A stretch of 64,000 bases of DNA from Sulfurospirillum multivorans DSM 12446 (GTDB lineage: Bacteria; Campylobacterota; Campylobacteria; Campylobacterales; Sulfurospirillaceae): contig NZ_CP007201.1 of the NCBI RefSeq assembly GCF_000568815.1, forward strand, positions 1,745,654-1,809,653, given 5' to 3'. Under the pieces are notes generated by a model, which did not search any database, was not told where the DNA came from, and saw only the letters and a program-made list of their open reading frames with translations. The translations under genes and the position numbers were made by a program. Below are positions 41,091 through 50,583 of the stretch, piece after piece (the first letter of the stretch is position 1; each line of letters opens with the position of its first letter).

Positions 41091-41681
41091 TTACCTTGTA
41101 AATTCAATATCGAATAAAAGAGTACTTGTAACGCTTGGTTTCGGCAGTACATCAAATTTCAATTTCTCCACAGCCATTAGAACGACATCATCAAAGATCT
41201 TTTTCCCTGATGTTTGATTGATTTTTGAAGAAACAAGCTGTCCCATCTCATTGATCGTAATAGCCAGTTGTACGGTACCAAACCAAGCGTTTTGCTGTGC
41301 AATAGGAGGGAAAATTAGATTAGCTAAAATCTTCCGTTTAATGAGCTCAAAATCAATTTTTTCAATGGGATGCTTTGTATTCGCCTCAAAATCTTTTTCT
41401 GAGATTTTTTTAGGTTCACTGACGATACCAGTAGTATCCAAATTTTTAGACTCATTAGGCAATGCCCTCTTCTCTTCTTGTATTGGTGCCGTTATGATCC
41501 GATCGATTTCAATAAGTTCTATCTGAATCGATTCTTGATGCCTCTTTGGTTTTTGAATAAAAGAAAAATCCAAAAAAAGAATCAAAGCGACTGTTACATG
41601 TAAGAATATTGAGAGGGAAAAGCCTATAATATCGTATCGCTTACTCCTCGAATCATCCATAAAACAATCTCTCGCTCTCAT
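41091..41681 (-). CDS. tonB: TonB family energy-transducing protein
   Basis: A 196-residue TonB-like protein: one N-terminal membrane segment (FSLSIFLHVTVALILFLDF), a variable linker, and a C-terminal TonB domain near residues 110-190 (FPPIAQQNAWFGTVQLAITI, VLMAVEKLKFDVLP). It would couple the inner-membrane proton gradient to the receptor encoded at 45628-47811. No ExbB or ExbD gene is visible. The start overlaps the previous stop (TAATG). Confidence 0.8.
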   Translation of the reverse strand: MRARDCFMDDSRSKRYDIIGFSLSIFLHVTVALILFLDFSFIQKPKRHQESIQIELIEIDRIITAPIQEEKRALPNESKNLDTTGIVSEPKKISEKDFEANTKHPIEKIDFELIKRKILANLIFPPIAQQNAWFGTVQLAITINEMGQLVSSKINQTSGKKIFDDVVLMAVEKLKFDVLPKPSVTSTLLFDIEFTR

Positions 41682-42346
41682 TATTTGTTTTTCAGCAACA
41701 CACCGTAAAGGTTTTTAGGGTCACATGTCTTTTTTGCATACCCGTAAAGCTCTTTTGCTTTATCCTTATTTGCTGAAATATTGCAATAACCTTTTTCGTA
41801 TATCTCCGCAGATTTGTAAAGGATTCTGCAGCTATTATTCTCTGTGATCATTGGTAAGTACTTAGCAATTTCATTGTTGTATTCGGCTTGTGTTTTAATA
41901 TCGAGTGCTTCTTTAATATCTCGCATCAAATACTCATCATAGTATTTGTCTTTGTAATTCATGCGCTCAAGCAGAATAAAAAGACTGTACTCTGCCGAAA
42001 GCGAGCTATTCGTCTCTTGTATGCTTTTATCAAAATATGCTTTTGCAGACTTCCAATCATGGATTTTGATTTTGTATTTACGAGAGCCGTCCTCTTGGTC
42101 GATCTGCTCAACGCGATCATTGCTAAGCTTACATGCGTCATACGGACATGTTGGAAACTCTTTTTCAACAATCCTAAAGCCCTTTTCGCCCGTATAGAAT
42201 TTGATCGCTTCTTTAAAATTCTGATCGTCTTTTTGTTTGGTAAGATCATCAGCAATGGTTATTTTTATGCTTGCGGCGCTACTTGCATACATAGAAGTTG
42301 CACTTAGAAATACTGCAAAGATCATGGCTTTTAAAATTTCATTCAT
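41681..42346 (-). CDS. Periplasmic repeat-like protein (221 aa)
   Basis: Signal peptide (AMIFAVFLSATSMYASSA), then a helical domain ending in a Sel1-like repeat (YKSAEIYEKGYC ... DKAKELYGYAKKTC). Likely a periplasmic scaffolding protein. AAAGGATAGACG precedes the ATG. Confidence 0.6.
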   Translation of the reverse strand: MNEILKAMIFAVFLSATSMYASSAASIKITIADDLTKQKDDQNFKEAIKFYTGEKGFRIVEKEFPTCPYDACKLSNDRVEQIDQEDGSRKYKIKIHDWKSAKAYFDKSIQETNSSLSAEYSLFILLERMNYKDKYYDEYLMRDIKEALDIKTQAEYNNEIAKYLPMITENNSCRILYKSAEIYEKGYCNISANKDKAKELYGYAKKTCDPKNLYGVLLKNK

Positions 42347-42362
42347 CGTCTATCCTTTATTG

Positions 42363-43277
42363 TTAGCAAGCTGCTGTTATGAAAACTCTATTGATATATG
42401 GGAATGGATACGGTAATGGTGCGATAATGGGCTCAGCACCCTCTTTTCTTATTGCGATGTGATGTGCGGCCAGTTCTCTTACGAGAGCATCATTTGGCAT
42501 TTTAAAATCATCATGTAAAAAGACACCCCCATCCATCTCAGCGAGTGGATGATCCGTTACTTTTCCAGTCAAAGTTTCACTAAAATTTATATGGGCGGAG
42601 TGCTTGGATTTTACGGTAATACTTGCCTTGGCACTCACCTCATCATTCTCATTGATAAGCTCAATACTATAGGCGCCCTCTTCAGGCACAACAACTGCAA
42701 TATTAACTACGGCATTTTCCCATAAGCGGTAATAATTATAGGCACCTTCTGGTTTTGTTGGATCGTACCACGTCGTATAATCAATGTCATTGAGCTCTGG
42801 TATCATTGAGGGGATTACTTCAACACCGTTCACGTACAAAGGAACGCTTTTATAATGCGTGCGATCGAGCAATTTTTTATCTGGTTCCCTTTCCTCTCGC
42901 TCATTTGCCAAACAAATCACGGTGACTTCATCTTTTTTAAGAGAATGTGTTTTACTGTACTCAATGTATCCTGGACAAAGTTCATTCTCAAAGCACCTTC
43001 CTTGCAAGTAAAACTTCACAGGGTTGTGCATCTGATGGCACGCTTCGATATTCCATGAATCCTTATTAGCTTTCAGGATAATGAGATCATCATCTAAATC
43101 GCCAATCATGTGTATGTGTGCCTTTTGGGTACCAGGAGGACTCGTTAAGGAGTCCAACGCGTTTGCAAACGTCGTAATCAGTGGCAGAAGACCGAGTGTT
43201 TTTAAAAAAGTACGCCTAGCCTTTCTTTTTTTGATTTCGAGAACTCTTTGTACGTCATGGAATTGCTCATCAAACAT
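42363..43277 (-). CDS. Tat-exported periplasmic protein (304 aa)
   Basis: The N-terminal region has a twin-arginine motif (ARRTFLKTLGLLPLI), so it is exported folded, which often means a cofactor. Several cysteines follow (EACHQM, GRCFENELC). The C-terminal half has immunoglobulin-like strands. GAGAAG six bases before 43277 sets the start. The neighbouring cytochrome b suggests a redox role; the family is not recognised. Confidence 0.6.
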   Translation of the reverse strand: MFDEQFHDVQRVLEIKKRKARRTFLKTLGLLPLITTFANALDSLTSPPGTQKAHIHMIGDLDDDLIILKANKDSWNIEACHQMHNPVKFYLQGRCFENELCPGYIEYSKTHSLKKDEVTVICLANEREEREPDKKLLDRTHYKSVPLYVNGVEVIPSMIPELNDIDYTTWYDPTKPEGAYNYYRLWENAVVNIAVVVPEEGAYSIELINENDEVSAKASITVKSKHSAHINFSETLTGKVTDHPLAEMDGGVFLHDDFKMPNDALVRELAAHHIAIRKEGAEPIIAPLPYPFPYINRVFITAAC

Positions 43278-43287
43278 AGTCATCTTC

Positions 43288-44295
43288 TCACTTTTTGAGA
43301 TTATCATAGAAGAGCGCTGCATCACTTGTCTTACCGCAATTGTTGATACGTTCAGATAGAACGATGGCTTTGTAGGCATAAAGAGCATCTTTATCGTTTT
43401 CGCGCTCTTTTAGATCGAGCAAGATCGCAAACTTACGGCTTCTGCAAAACTTATCCTTTTCGTTCCACATTACAACACCATCGAGAGAGTTTGTACACTT
43501 CTTTGCCCAGTAAAAGTCCGCTAAGACCTCAGCACTTTCCCGTGATGAGGGAATAACACCTTTTAAAAATAGATCGTCCATATCACCCTCTTTGGGTGCG
43601 CTCATCTTTTCAAAGGTACGAAGGCTCTCATATTGGATCTGTGAGTCAGCATACAAGGGCATGCCCGCTGATAGTGTAAGCAAAGACAACCCAGTGATCA
43701 TCTTCAGAGTAAAACCACCTGATTCAAACATTCGCGAAATAATATTGCGGTACTTTGTAGCGTTTAGGTAAATCATGTGAATGATATGAATAACGCTGGT
43801 CCACAAAAGCGCCCAGGCACTATAGTGATGGATATTTCGATACAATCCGCGATAATAGCCAACTTCCATAAAAGGAATGGTTCCGCGGTAGTATCTAAAC
43901 CATCCGGAGACCAAAAGAAGTGTCATTGAGATTAGGAAAAGAATAGTGATCGGATTTTTCTTGATCCCATTTTTTGTAAATGCCAAAACAACACCTATAA
44001 CCATCGCGGCATACATAACGATTCCAACGAGGAAATGATACTGATAGAGTTCACCCCGAATCACGCGTGATAAGATGAACTTTGCACCGTTGCCGGCTAC
44101 AATCTCTGCTTCATTGAAAATAAATTCTGCTGTGTCATGCATGAGGTGTGGTACCGAAAAAGACGTGCATCCAAGCCACCCAGTAACCCCAAGAAAGATT
44201 GCCATTAACAACAACGCCCAGTGATTCAACTTTAATGTCCAATGTAGCCAGTTTGTTTTAACCACGGACATTATCTCTTTGAAGTTTGTTCTCAT
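43288..44295 (-). CDS. Cytochrome b561-type membrane subunit with periplasmic extension
   Basis: 335 residues. Residues 1-200 have four or five membrane helices with paired histidines (LNHWALLL, YQYHFLVG, NIHHYSAW, VIHIIHM), matching di-heme cytochrome b subunits of formate dehydrogenase or hydrogenase type. The remaining 135 residues are soluble with cysteine pairs (KKCTNS, KFCRSR), an unusual fusion. AAGGATTTAGT precedes the start; it lies five bases upstream of the Tat protein gene. Confidence 0.7.
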   Translation of the reverse strand: MRTNFKEIMSVVKTNWLHWTLKLNHWALLLMAIFLGVTGWLGCTSFSVPHLMHDTAEFIFNEAEIVAGNGAKFILSRVIRGELYQYHFLVGIVMYAAMVIGVVLAFTKNGIKKNPITILFLISMTLLLVSGWFRYYRGTIPFMEVGYYRGLYRNIHHYSAWALLWTSVIHIIHMIYLNATKYRNIISRMFESGGFTLKMITGLSLLTLSAGMPLYADSQIQYESLRTFEKMSAPKEGDMDDLFLKGVIPSSRESAEVLADFYWAKKCTNSLDGVVMWNEKDKFCRSRKFAILLDLKERENDKDALYAYKAIVLSERINNCGKTSDAALFYDNLKK

Positions 44296-44296
44296 A

Positions 44297-44836
44297 CTAA
44301 ATCCTTGTTCTTTGCTTTATACGTGGAGGTAATGCTCTCAAAAATACGATCAGAGCAGAAAAACCAATGAGCCCAATCACGTAAAAAAGTGATGGTTTAA
44401 TATCTTCCCTATAGTCTTTTTTCCTATTGGAAAAAAGTTCACTTTCATACAGCACAAGCTCTCTTAGGCTCTTTGAAAAAGAGTATGCGGCCTTGGTTGA
44501 GAAGGTCTCAAAATCGATCTCTTTGGCATACAATAAGTCCTTTTTTGCATTGTCAATATCATTCATTTGCTTATAGGCTTTAGACCTCAAAAAGTATGAC
44601 TTCGCGACAACTTTTTGATCAGGCGCTGTGGTAATTGCCTCATTGCATAAATCAATCGCCTCACGAGAACGGTTGTTCTTTGTCGCATCTTCAATTTGTA
44701 CAAAAAGCTTTAGGTACTCTTGTGGGTAGGAGTACACATTGCTTGGGCGAGAAAACTTTGGAGTATATAACGCGATATAACCAGATATTCCTGAGAGCAC
44801 TGATACTAAAAACAAGGACATTAAAAAAAGTTTCAT
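44297..44836 (-). CDS. Membrane-anchored TPR-like protein (179 aa)
   Basis: An N-terminal hydrophobic helix, a periplasmic domain with TPR-like helices (AIDLCNEAITTAPDQ ... AKSYFLRSKAYKQMNDIDNA), and a C-terminal membrane segment (LFYVIGLIGFSALIVFL). GGGAGAAATGA precedes the start. Probably an assembly factor of the cytochrome unit. Confidence 0.6.
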   Translation of the reverse strand: MKLFLMSLFLVSVLSGISGYIALYTPKFSRPSNVYSYPQEYLKLFVQIEDATKNNRSREAIDLCNEAITTAPDQKVVAKSYFLRSKAYKQMNDIDNAKKDLLYAKEIDFETFSTKAAYSFSKSLRELVLYESELFSNRKKDYREDIKPSLFYVIGLIGFSALIVFLRALPPRIKQRTRI

Positions 44837-44864
44837 TCATTTCTCCCTACTATTAAGAAACAGT

Positions 44865-45608
44865 CTATGTCGAGGCAATAAAGCTTTTTGTCTCACCTAG
44901 AAAATCTTCAATAGGAGCCGGCTTTCCAAAAACATACCCTTGTAAGAAGTCGGCACCTAACTCTAAAACTATTTTGAGAATTTCTTCATCCTCAACAAAC
45001 TCAACGATCGATTTTTTATTGTTAAATCGAATTGCTTGAATAAAAGCACCTAGAGTGCTCTTTTTGGCTTCGTCGTGTTGTATCCCTGTGACCATAGAAC
45101 CATCAATTTTTATGAACTCGTACAACCCATTTGATCGGAATATTTGTTCAAAATTAGAAAATCCAGCACCAAAATCATCCAACGCAAATCGAAAACCATA
45201 TTTCTTTTTAAGATCAACCATTTGCTCAATAACAAGATTTGAAGTATTCATAGATTCTGATACTTCAATGATGCAACGGCTAGGATCAATTTGTTTATCA
45301 ATCCCTAGTTCATTTAAAAATTGCAATATTCCTTGCTCAAACTCCAGTGAAGAAATGTTCACTGAAAATGACAAAGATAGATGTTCTTTTTGGTAACTTT
45401 TGATTTTTTCCAAAATACATTTTGCCATCGTATAACGTTGATGAGGCGTAATTTCACTCATAAACTCTTTAGGTCCTTCAATATTGCCACCATAGCCAAC
45501 GCGAGAAAGGATCTCGTAGAATTCAACTGAAAGCGATTTTGCGTCAACAATTGGATGTGCATATTGAAGCAAATGGTCATTAATTATTCGCGAAACAATT
45601 TCTTTCAT
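44865..45608 (-). CDS. EAL-domain cyclic-di-GMP phosphodiesterase
   Basis: 247 residues comprising little more than an EAL domain. The signature Glu is in YEILSR (EIL replacing EAL), followed by SVNISSLEFE, the DDFGAG loop, KIDGSMV and QGYVFGKP. All metal-binding positions I can place are kept, so it may be active. It would lower c-di-GMP. AAGGGAAGGAT precedes the ATG. Confidence 0.8.
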   Translation of the reverse strand: MKEIVSRIINDHLLQYAHPIVDAKSLSVEFYEILSRVGYGGNIEGPKEFMSEITPHQRYTMAKCILEKIKSYQKEHLSLSFSVNISSLEFEQGILQFLNELGIDKQIDPSRCIIEVSESMNTSNLVIEQMVDLKKKYGFRFALDDFGAGFSNFEQIFRSNGLYEFIKIDGSMVTGIQHDEAKKSTLGAFIQAIRFNNKKSIVEFVEDEEILKIVLELGADFLQGYVFGKPAPIEDFLGETKSFIAST

Positions 45609-45627
45609 ATCCTTCCCTTACTCAAAA

Positions 45628-47811
45628 TTAGAAATTAACTTGCATTGATGCAATAAAGCGCCTTGGTTCACCAAGAAATACTTGAGCGCCTCTTGGGCTT
45701 GCCGTGCCAAAGCCATCCATAGATCCTGCTGCGAATACACCTGACCAATATTTTTCATTTGTAATGTTGTTTACAGTTAACCTAAAAGTGGTTTTATCCC
45801 CAAGAAAATGTTTGGTGATGTAACGCGCGCCAAGATCGATCGTATAGTAGTCACTCGCAAATTGTGAGTTTGCTTCATCAAGCGGTCGATCATCGGTATA
45901 GTGGAAATTTGCACTAAAGCCAAGTGTACCAGTGCTGATCGGTAGCAGATAATCAAACAAGACGTTGTATTGCCATTCAGGAACGCCAATAATTTGCTTG
46001 CCATTGAGCGTTTTAAGCATTGCATCTTGAAGCTCTGCATTGAGATAGGTTACGCCACCAAGCATACTTAGGTTCTCAATAATTTTTCCACCGGCCATTA
46101 ACTCAATACCTCGATTGCGTTGCTCACCTTTTTCGGCATAAATTCCATCATCACCTTGGTAAGCGATCGGGCGTGAAATTTGGAAGAGCGCGCTTGAAAT
46201 GTCAATATTGTAGAGGGTTGTTTTAGCACCAATTTCATACTGTTTACTGCGTGCTGGCTCAAGTATAGTAGTGCTTCCATCTGCATTAGTACCGCTAGAC
46301 CCTGCTTGAATAGAATCAGCATAGGTTGAGTAGAAGCTTAAATTGTCAATTGGCTTGTAGATCACACTAACGGCATAACTTTGACCTTGTTCGTCGTAGG
46401 TCTTTGTTTTTGCACCTGTAGTAGAATAGCTGTATTGGTTTAACCAACTATTACTCATCGTAAGAATAGTTTGCCACTGCTTGTTAAATGTAATCGTATC
46501 GCCCACAATAAGGTTATTAATATCGCTTAGAGATGATTTATAGCGATCAATGTTCCCATTAAATGAAGTTGGCTCCCCGAACACCAATGGATTATAAATA
46601 TTGGCATTTCCAAGGATTGCCGTTGTTCCAGAAGTATTTCGATTAGAGTATCCTGTAAGCTGATATCCGTTGCCACCAAATGCAATTCCATGGTCTAATC
46701 CAAGCGCATCGACAGCATTGGTATTGACGTGTGCCATCCAGCTATTAATGTCTGTTCTTCCTGGAGCAGAGAGAGTGGTTTGGACGGCTTGATAGCCCCC
46801 AACATTGTTGGTGAATGTATTACTTACACCATAAATACTACGATCAGATCTTTGGTATAAATAACCACCTTCAAAGTACCAATCAGGATTGATGCTGTAT
46901 TTGAGTTTTGTACTGGCAGTGGTGGTTTCCAAGTCCATACCGGCATATTCTTGTCCTAAGCCAGCTTTTGAACTATCAACAGGGCTTGGGAGTGTGTATC
47001 GCGCAACGCCTCCGCTAAGAATAGGCATCACAAAGCTTCCTGCATATCCCTCTTTTTTGTAGTTATAGTGACTAAAGTTTGTTTCAATGATGGCACTATC
47101 GCTCACATGCCAATCAAGCGCAATTGCAACAAGTTCCCTTTCAAGTTCACTATTACTTACATATCCCTCGCCACCTTGTTTTACAAGATTGATGCGGTAT
47201 CCTAAAATACCCTCACGTCCCCCAAAATCACCATGCACTCCAAAGTTTGCATCTTCCGAATAGCTAGTTGTAATGCTATTGTAAAAAGTAGTCGTTGGTC
47301 GTTTTTCAACGAAGTTAAAAATACCAGATGGCGTTTGAGGACCATAGAGAGTTCCTGCAATACCATTTAGGATTTCAACATTTTCAAACTGCTCCATGGG
47401 TTTAGCCGTGACCGCAAATACTTGCAACCCATCGTAGAAGGTATTTGAGACTACATCGGAGCGGAAGCCGCGCGTTTGAGGACGACCAACCTCAGCACCT
47501 CCTCGCATTTCAATTTGAGCAGAAGGAACATATTTAATGATGTCTTCTAAGCCAATTGCTTGCTGATCTTCGATGACTTCTTTCGGAATCGAGTTGATTT
47601 GATAAGGTGCATCAGAAGCTTTGAAATTACCAAGGGAACCTACTTTGACACTTTTGTTTAAAAAACCTTCGTTAATGCCATTAGTTGTTTCAGCATTTTT
47701 TGAAGCTGATTTGGTACCGCTACCTGTAATAACAACCGACGGAAGCTCATAAACGTCATTTGCTAGAAGCATCGATGCACATATCACACTTAATGTAAAA
47801 TGTTTTTTCAT
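45628..47811 (-). CDS. TonB-dependent siderophore receptor
   Basis: A 727-residue outer-membrane receptor: signal peptide, TonB-box-like LPSVVITGS at about residue 24, a plug domain with KYVPSAQIEMRGG and RGFRSDVVSNTFYDG, and a barrel ending in the C-terminal aromatic of MQVNF. The plug and barrel patterns fit the FpvA/FhuA ferrisiderophore branch. AAAAAGGTAACAA precedes the ATG. It is transcribed with the EAL, cytochrome and TonB genes. Confidence 0.88.
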   Translation of the reverse strand: MKKHFTLSVICASMLLANDVYELPSVVITGSGTKSASKNAETTNGINEGFLNKSVKVGSLGNFKASDAPYQINSIPKEVIEDQQAIGLEDIIKYVPSAQIEMRGGAEVGRPQTRGFRSDVVSNTFYDGLQVFAVTAKPMEQFENVEILNGIAGTLYGPQTPSGIFNFVEKRPTTTFYNSITTSYSEDANFGVHGDFGGREGILGYRINLVKQGGEGYVSNSELERELVAIALDWHVSDSAIIETNFSHYNYKKEGYAGSFVMPILSGGVARYTLPSPVDSSKAGLGQEYAGMDLETTTASTKLKYSINPDWYFEGGYLYQRSDRSIYGVSNTFTNNVGGYQAVQTTLSAPGRTDINSWMAHVNTNAVDALGLDHGIAFGGNGYQLTGYSNRNTSGTTAILGNANIYNPLVFGEPTSFNGNIDRYKSSLSDINNLIVGDTITFNKQWQTILTMSNSWLNQYSYSTTGAKTKTYDEQGQSYAVSVIYKPIDNLSFYSTYADSIQAGSSGTNADGSTTILEPARSKQYEIGAKTTLYNIDISSALFQISRPIAYQGDDGIYAEKGEQRNRGIELMAGGKIIENLSMLGGVTYLNAELQDAMLKTLNGKQIIGVPEWQYNVLFDYLLPISTGTLGFSANFHYTDDRPLDEANSQFASDYYTIDLGARYITKHFLGDKTTFRLTVNNITNEKYWSGVFAAGSMDGFGTASPRGAQVFLGEPRRFIASMQVNF

Positions 47812-47855
47812 TTGTTACCTTTTTTATATTAATTTCATACTAAAACTGTTTTATC

Positions 47856-47877
47856 AAGAGCCTATATTTAGGCTCTT
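47856..47877 (-). terminator. Hairpin between the receptor and upstream gene
   Basis: AAGAGCCTA pairs with TAGGCTCTT around TATT, a perfect nine-base stem. The T-run is weak on both strands, so it may be a terminator for 47894-48724 or part of the receptor leader. Confidence 0.5.
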
Positions 47878-47893
47878 TGTAAAAGACTTTAGA

Positions 47894-48724
47894 TTAAACA
47901 GTTTCAAGGACTTTATCTGCACCAGATTCCTCTGAAGGTGCTGTAGCTTCCTCATTAGCAGAAGAAGCTTTTTCTGTTTCAAAATATGCTTCAAGTAGTT
48001 CTGCAAGCTTTTGATCGGTTTTTGCCCAAAGGATTAACGTAGCACGGATATGTTTGATTTTTACCTCATACGATTCAGAAAGCTGCTTTAAATTTTGCTC
48101 TTTAAAGAAGAGTTTTTCGATCTCTTTTTTATTTGCATCAAGGAATTCATTTTTAAATGGACCACATTTATCAGTGAGAACCTCCACTGGTAACTCTGAA
48201 GTTTTTACAATCTCAGAAAGTTTTTTACCAGACTTATAAAGCTTGATTGCCTCTTCGATCTTTTTCGCATAAATAGCTTCTTTGTATTCATTAATGGTTG
48301 CTTTTCGACCATAGCCCTTTGCAAGATAACCATTTACCGTTTCATCAAGGGTTTTAACGGCATCGTTTAGTTTTTCTTGAAGCTTTGCCTGCTCTTGAAT
48401 CATTTCAATCGCAGCATCAGTCTCTCCGCGCTTTGTAAGATATGCAGTCTGATTAAGTAAATACTCCATTACACCAGAAGCCTTATTGAGCACTTCGATA
48501 ACTTCTTTAATATTTTTGCTTGAACTCACTGTAATACCAAGGTCACGTTCGCCTGAGAACTGTGCAGCTCTAAGACCTGCGTTAATCTTGAAAATCTGAC
48601 TGATGTTGCTCTTTTTTTGCGCATAGTCAGAAACTGATAAGTCAATACCCTCAATTTGGTTTAAAATGCTCGTTTTAAGAGACTTTGCTCTTTCAACTGG
48701 ATCAGCTGTTTTTTCTTTAGCCAT
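47894..48724 (-). CDS. Hypothetical helical protein (276 aa)
   Basis: Almost entirely helical and charged, with a likely helix-turn-helix near residues 170-230 (KKLSEIVKTSELPVEVLTDK, LKQLSESYEVKIKHIRATL). Not recognised; DNA binding is possible. AAAGGAGTTACC precedes the ATG. A long untranslated region upstream carries structured element B. Confidence 0.55.
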   Translation of the reverse strand: MAKEKTADPVERAKSLKTSILNQIEGIDLSVSDYAQKKSNISQIFKINAGLRAAQFSGERDLGITVSSSKNIKEVIEVLNKASGVMEYLLNQTAYLTKRGETDAAIEMIQEQAKLQEKLNDAVKTLDETVNGYLAKGYGRKATINEYKEAIYAKKIEEAIKLYKSGKKLSEIVKTSELPVEVLTDKCGPFKNEFLDANKKEIEKLFFKEQNLKQLSESYEVKIKHIRATLILWAKTDQKLAELLEAYFETEKASSANEEATAPSEESGADKVLETV

Positions 48725-48890
48725 GGTAACTCCTTTGGTTTGGATGATTTTTTATAAAAATGTGATAACTGTGTGGATGTGGAAATGTACATTGCTATGT
48801 AGGTGTTGAGAACATTTAGCAACATATTTAAAAAGTGGTGAAAAAAATGAGAACTAAGGTAGGATAGACTTTGTTAGCCTTTTATCAAGA

Positions 48891-48996
48891 GATATGGGTA
48901 ATGGCAATACCCGCTTTTATAGATCTTTCATCTAAAGGAATCCAAGTAGACACCTAAGCCACATATCGTATATGGGCAATGGCGTTTTTCAACGCC
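48891..48996. ncRNA. Structured element B with conserved core
   Basis: GATATG (48891-48896) with CATATC (48962-48967) closes hairpins GGGTA/TACCC and TAGAT/ATCTA and the core AAAGGAATC (48934-48942), five bases, AGACACCT (48948-48955), GCC. A terminal GGCGTT/AACGCC hairpin follows. Same core and spacing as 22996-23021. The strand is undecided. The rest of 48725-49059 shows nothing further. Confidence 0.55.
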
Positions 48997-49059
48997 ACAA
49001 AACATAAAAGTTTTGAAAATTATATTTTCATTAAACTTTATAAAACATTAATTTTTATA

Positions 49060-49584
49060 TTATTCTTCATTAGCTTTTTTAGAGTTATTTCCTTTGAGTT
49101 GATTTACTATTTTAATCAAATCACCCATTTGTCCATATGCCTCTTCAAGTTCTGTTAATCTTTTCTTAACTTCAACAACTTCTTCACGGTACATTTTTAG
49201 TTGAGCGTAAAAATTGATCGCGTCCTCTTTGCTGAGTTGAACGTACTCTTGACCAAAACTTGAAACGACTTTTACTTCACCTTTTGCAGCACGATTTTTA
49301 AGTGTGAGTTTACCAATTTTCATCAATTCGACATATAAATCAACAGGCATATAAATATCTTCTCTACTTAAGTTTTCAAAAATTTTGCCACTATTGTCAA
49401 GCCCTAAATAGTCCTCAACGATATAACGAATCGTTTTACTAACATTTACACCACCAATACCTGACATTTCTAATTGACTTAAGCGACCAATCAAATAATT
49501 TGGCAATGTAATTGAAATATTTCTAGTCATGAGAGGTGGAACAATTGGCGCAACCTCATTTGGTTGTTTTTTCTTATTTGCCAT
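49060..49584 (-). CDS. Ribbon-helix-helix DNA-binding protein
   Basis: 174 residues. RNISITLPNYLIGRLSQLE at residues 20-38 plus VNVSKTIRYIVEDYL make an RHH fold, and the C-terminal 70 residues form a coiled coil (QLKMYREEVVEVKKRLTELE). It is divergent from the plus-strand operon at 49790 and could repress it through the dyad at 49743-49768, or be a partition-type adaptor. Start at 49584 after AAAGGATAATGCT. Confidence 0.65.
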   Translation of the reverse strand: MANKKKQPNEVAPIVPPLMTRNISITLPNYLIGRLSQLEMSGIGGVNVSKTIRYIVEDYLGLDNSGKIFENLSREDIYMPVDLYVELMKIGKLTLKNRAAKGEVKVVSSFGQEYVQLSKEDAINFYAQLKMYREEVVEVKKRLTELEEAYGQMGDLIKIVNQLKGNNSKKANEE

Positions 49585-49691
49585 AGCATTATCCTTTACT
49601 ATTAGTAATTTAAGTAAAAAGTATAACATATTTCTTTCTTAAATAACTTTCATTTTATACGATAAAAATATTATGAATTTTGAATTTTTTG

Positions 49692-49768
49692 TTGATTTAT
49701 TGCTTTCTTTATATTATAATATATCATATTATTTAACTTTTATTTAAAATGCAAAAAAACATTTTAAA
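49692..49768 (+). promoter_or_regulatory. Promoter and dyad operator of the right operon
   Basis: TTGATT (49692-49697), 17 bases, TATAAT (49715-49720). Downstream TTTAAAATG (49743-49751) is the inverse of CATTTTAAA (49760-49768), a likely operator or leader hairpin just before the first gene's ribosome site (AGGAGAGTAG). Confidence 0.6.
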
Positions 49769-49789
49769 ATATTATAAATAGGAGAGTAG

Positions 49790-50572
49790 ATGAAATCTAA
49801 ACGATCAAAAACAACAACATATGTTTTAGGTTTTGCCTTTGATGAATTTGATAATGTCCTTTTGATCCAAAAATCGCATCCCGAATGGATGAAGGATAAC
49901 TACAATGGACTAGGCGGCAAAGTTGAGTTGTTTGAAGCTCCGATAGATGCCATGGTAAGAGAATTTAAAGAAGAGTCAGGAATTGAAACATTTGATTCTG
50001 ACTGGAAGCAATTTGCAACAATGCGTTTTGATGATGGTGAGATTCACGTTTTTAAAGCTACGCTGAAACATGAGGTTTTTATCAATAGACCTACTCTATC
50101 TTGCGATGAAAGCACAGTTTTTGGGAGTAAGTTTGAAGTTGGCTTATTATGTACGTGTGTGCCTTATATGGACAGTCTCTTATCCCTAGCCTCTTATGAT
50201 GATTTACATGTAGAAATTTCAATCCCATCTGCAAAAAACTTCAATTGCTATCTCAATGATCAACAAAATGATCGCAAAAGATTTTTACGCTATTTAGCCG
50301 ATGAAAACAGCAGTATGTTCATCATTGACTCACAAAACAGCATCCCTTTTATAAAGAATCTTCTCAAAATAAAAGGCATTGAATCTAAGTTCTTTTTTGG
50401 TGCTTCAGGATGCTATCGAACATCTCAATTAAAACGTTATATCGATCCAAACAAAGGCGAAGTGATTTGTTGGTCATGTATAGGCAGGAAAGATGGTTGG
50501 TCTGATGTAACAGTCATACATCCTAATTTCTATGAATCTTGTTTTCCGACTGACAAATTAGTCAATTTCTAA
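49790..50572 (+). CDS. Nudix hydrolase with extra C-terminal domain
   Basis: 260 residues. The Nudix box is complete: GGKVELFEAPIDAMVREF then KEESGI, near residues 43-67. It hydrolyses nucleoside diphosphate derivatives. Residues 150-260 form an additional domain that I do not recognise, containing cysteines (VICWSCIGRK). Nudix proteins rarely carry this tail. Confidence 0.8.
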   Translation: MKSKRSKTTTYVLGFAFDEFDNVLLIQKSHPEWMKDNYNGLGGKVELFEAPIDAMVREFKEESGIETFDSDWKQFATMRFDDGEIHVFKATLKHEVFINRPTLSCDESTVFGSKFEVGLLCTCVPYMDSLLSLASYDDLHVEISIPSAKNFNCYLNDQQNDRKRFLRYLADENSSMFIIDSQNSIPFIKNLLKIKGIESKFFFGASGCYRTSQLKRYIDPNKGEVICWSCIGRKDGWSDVTVIHPNFYESCFPTDKLVNF

Positions 50573-50583
50573 AAGGGATTTAA

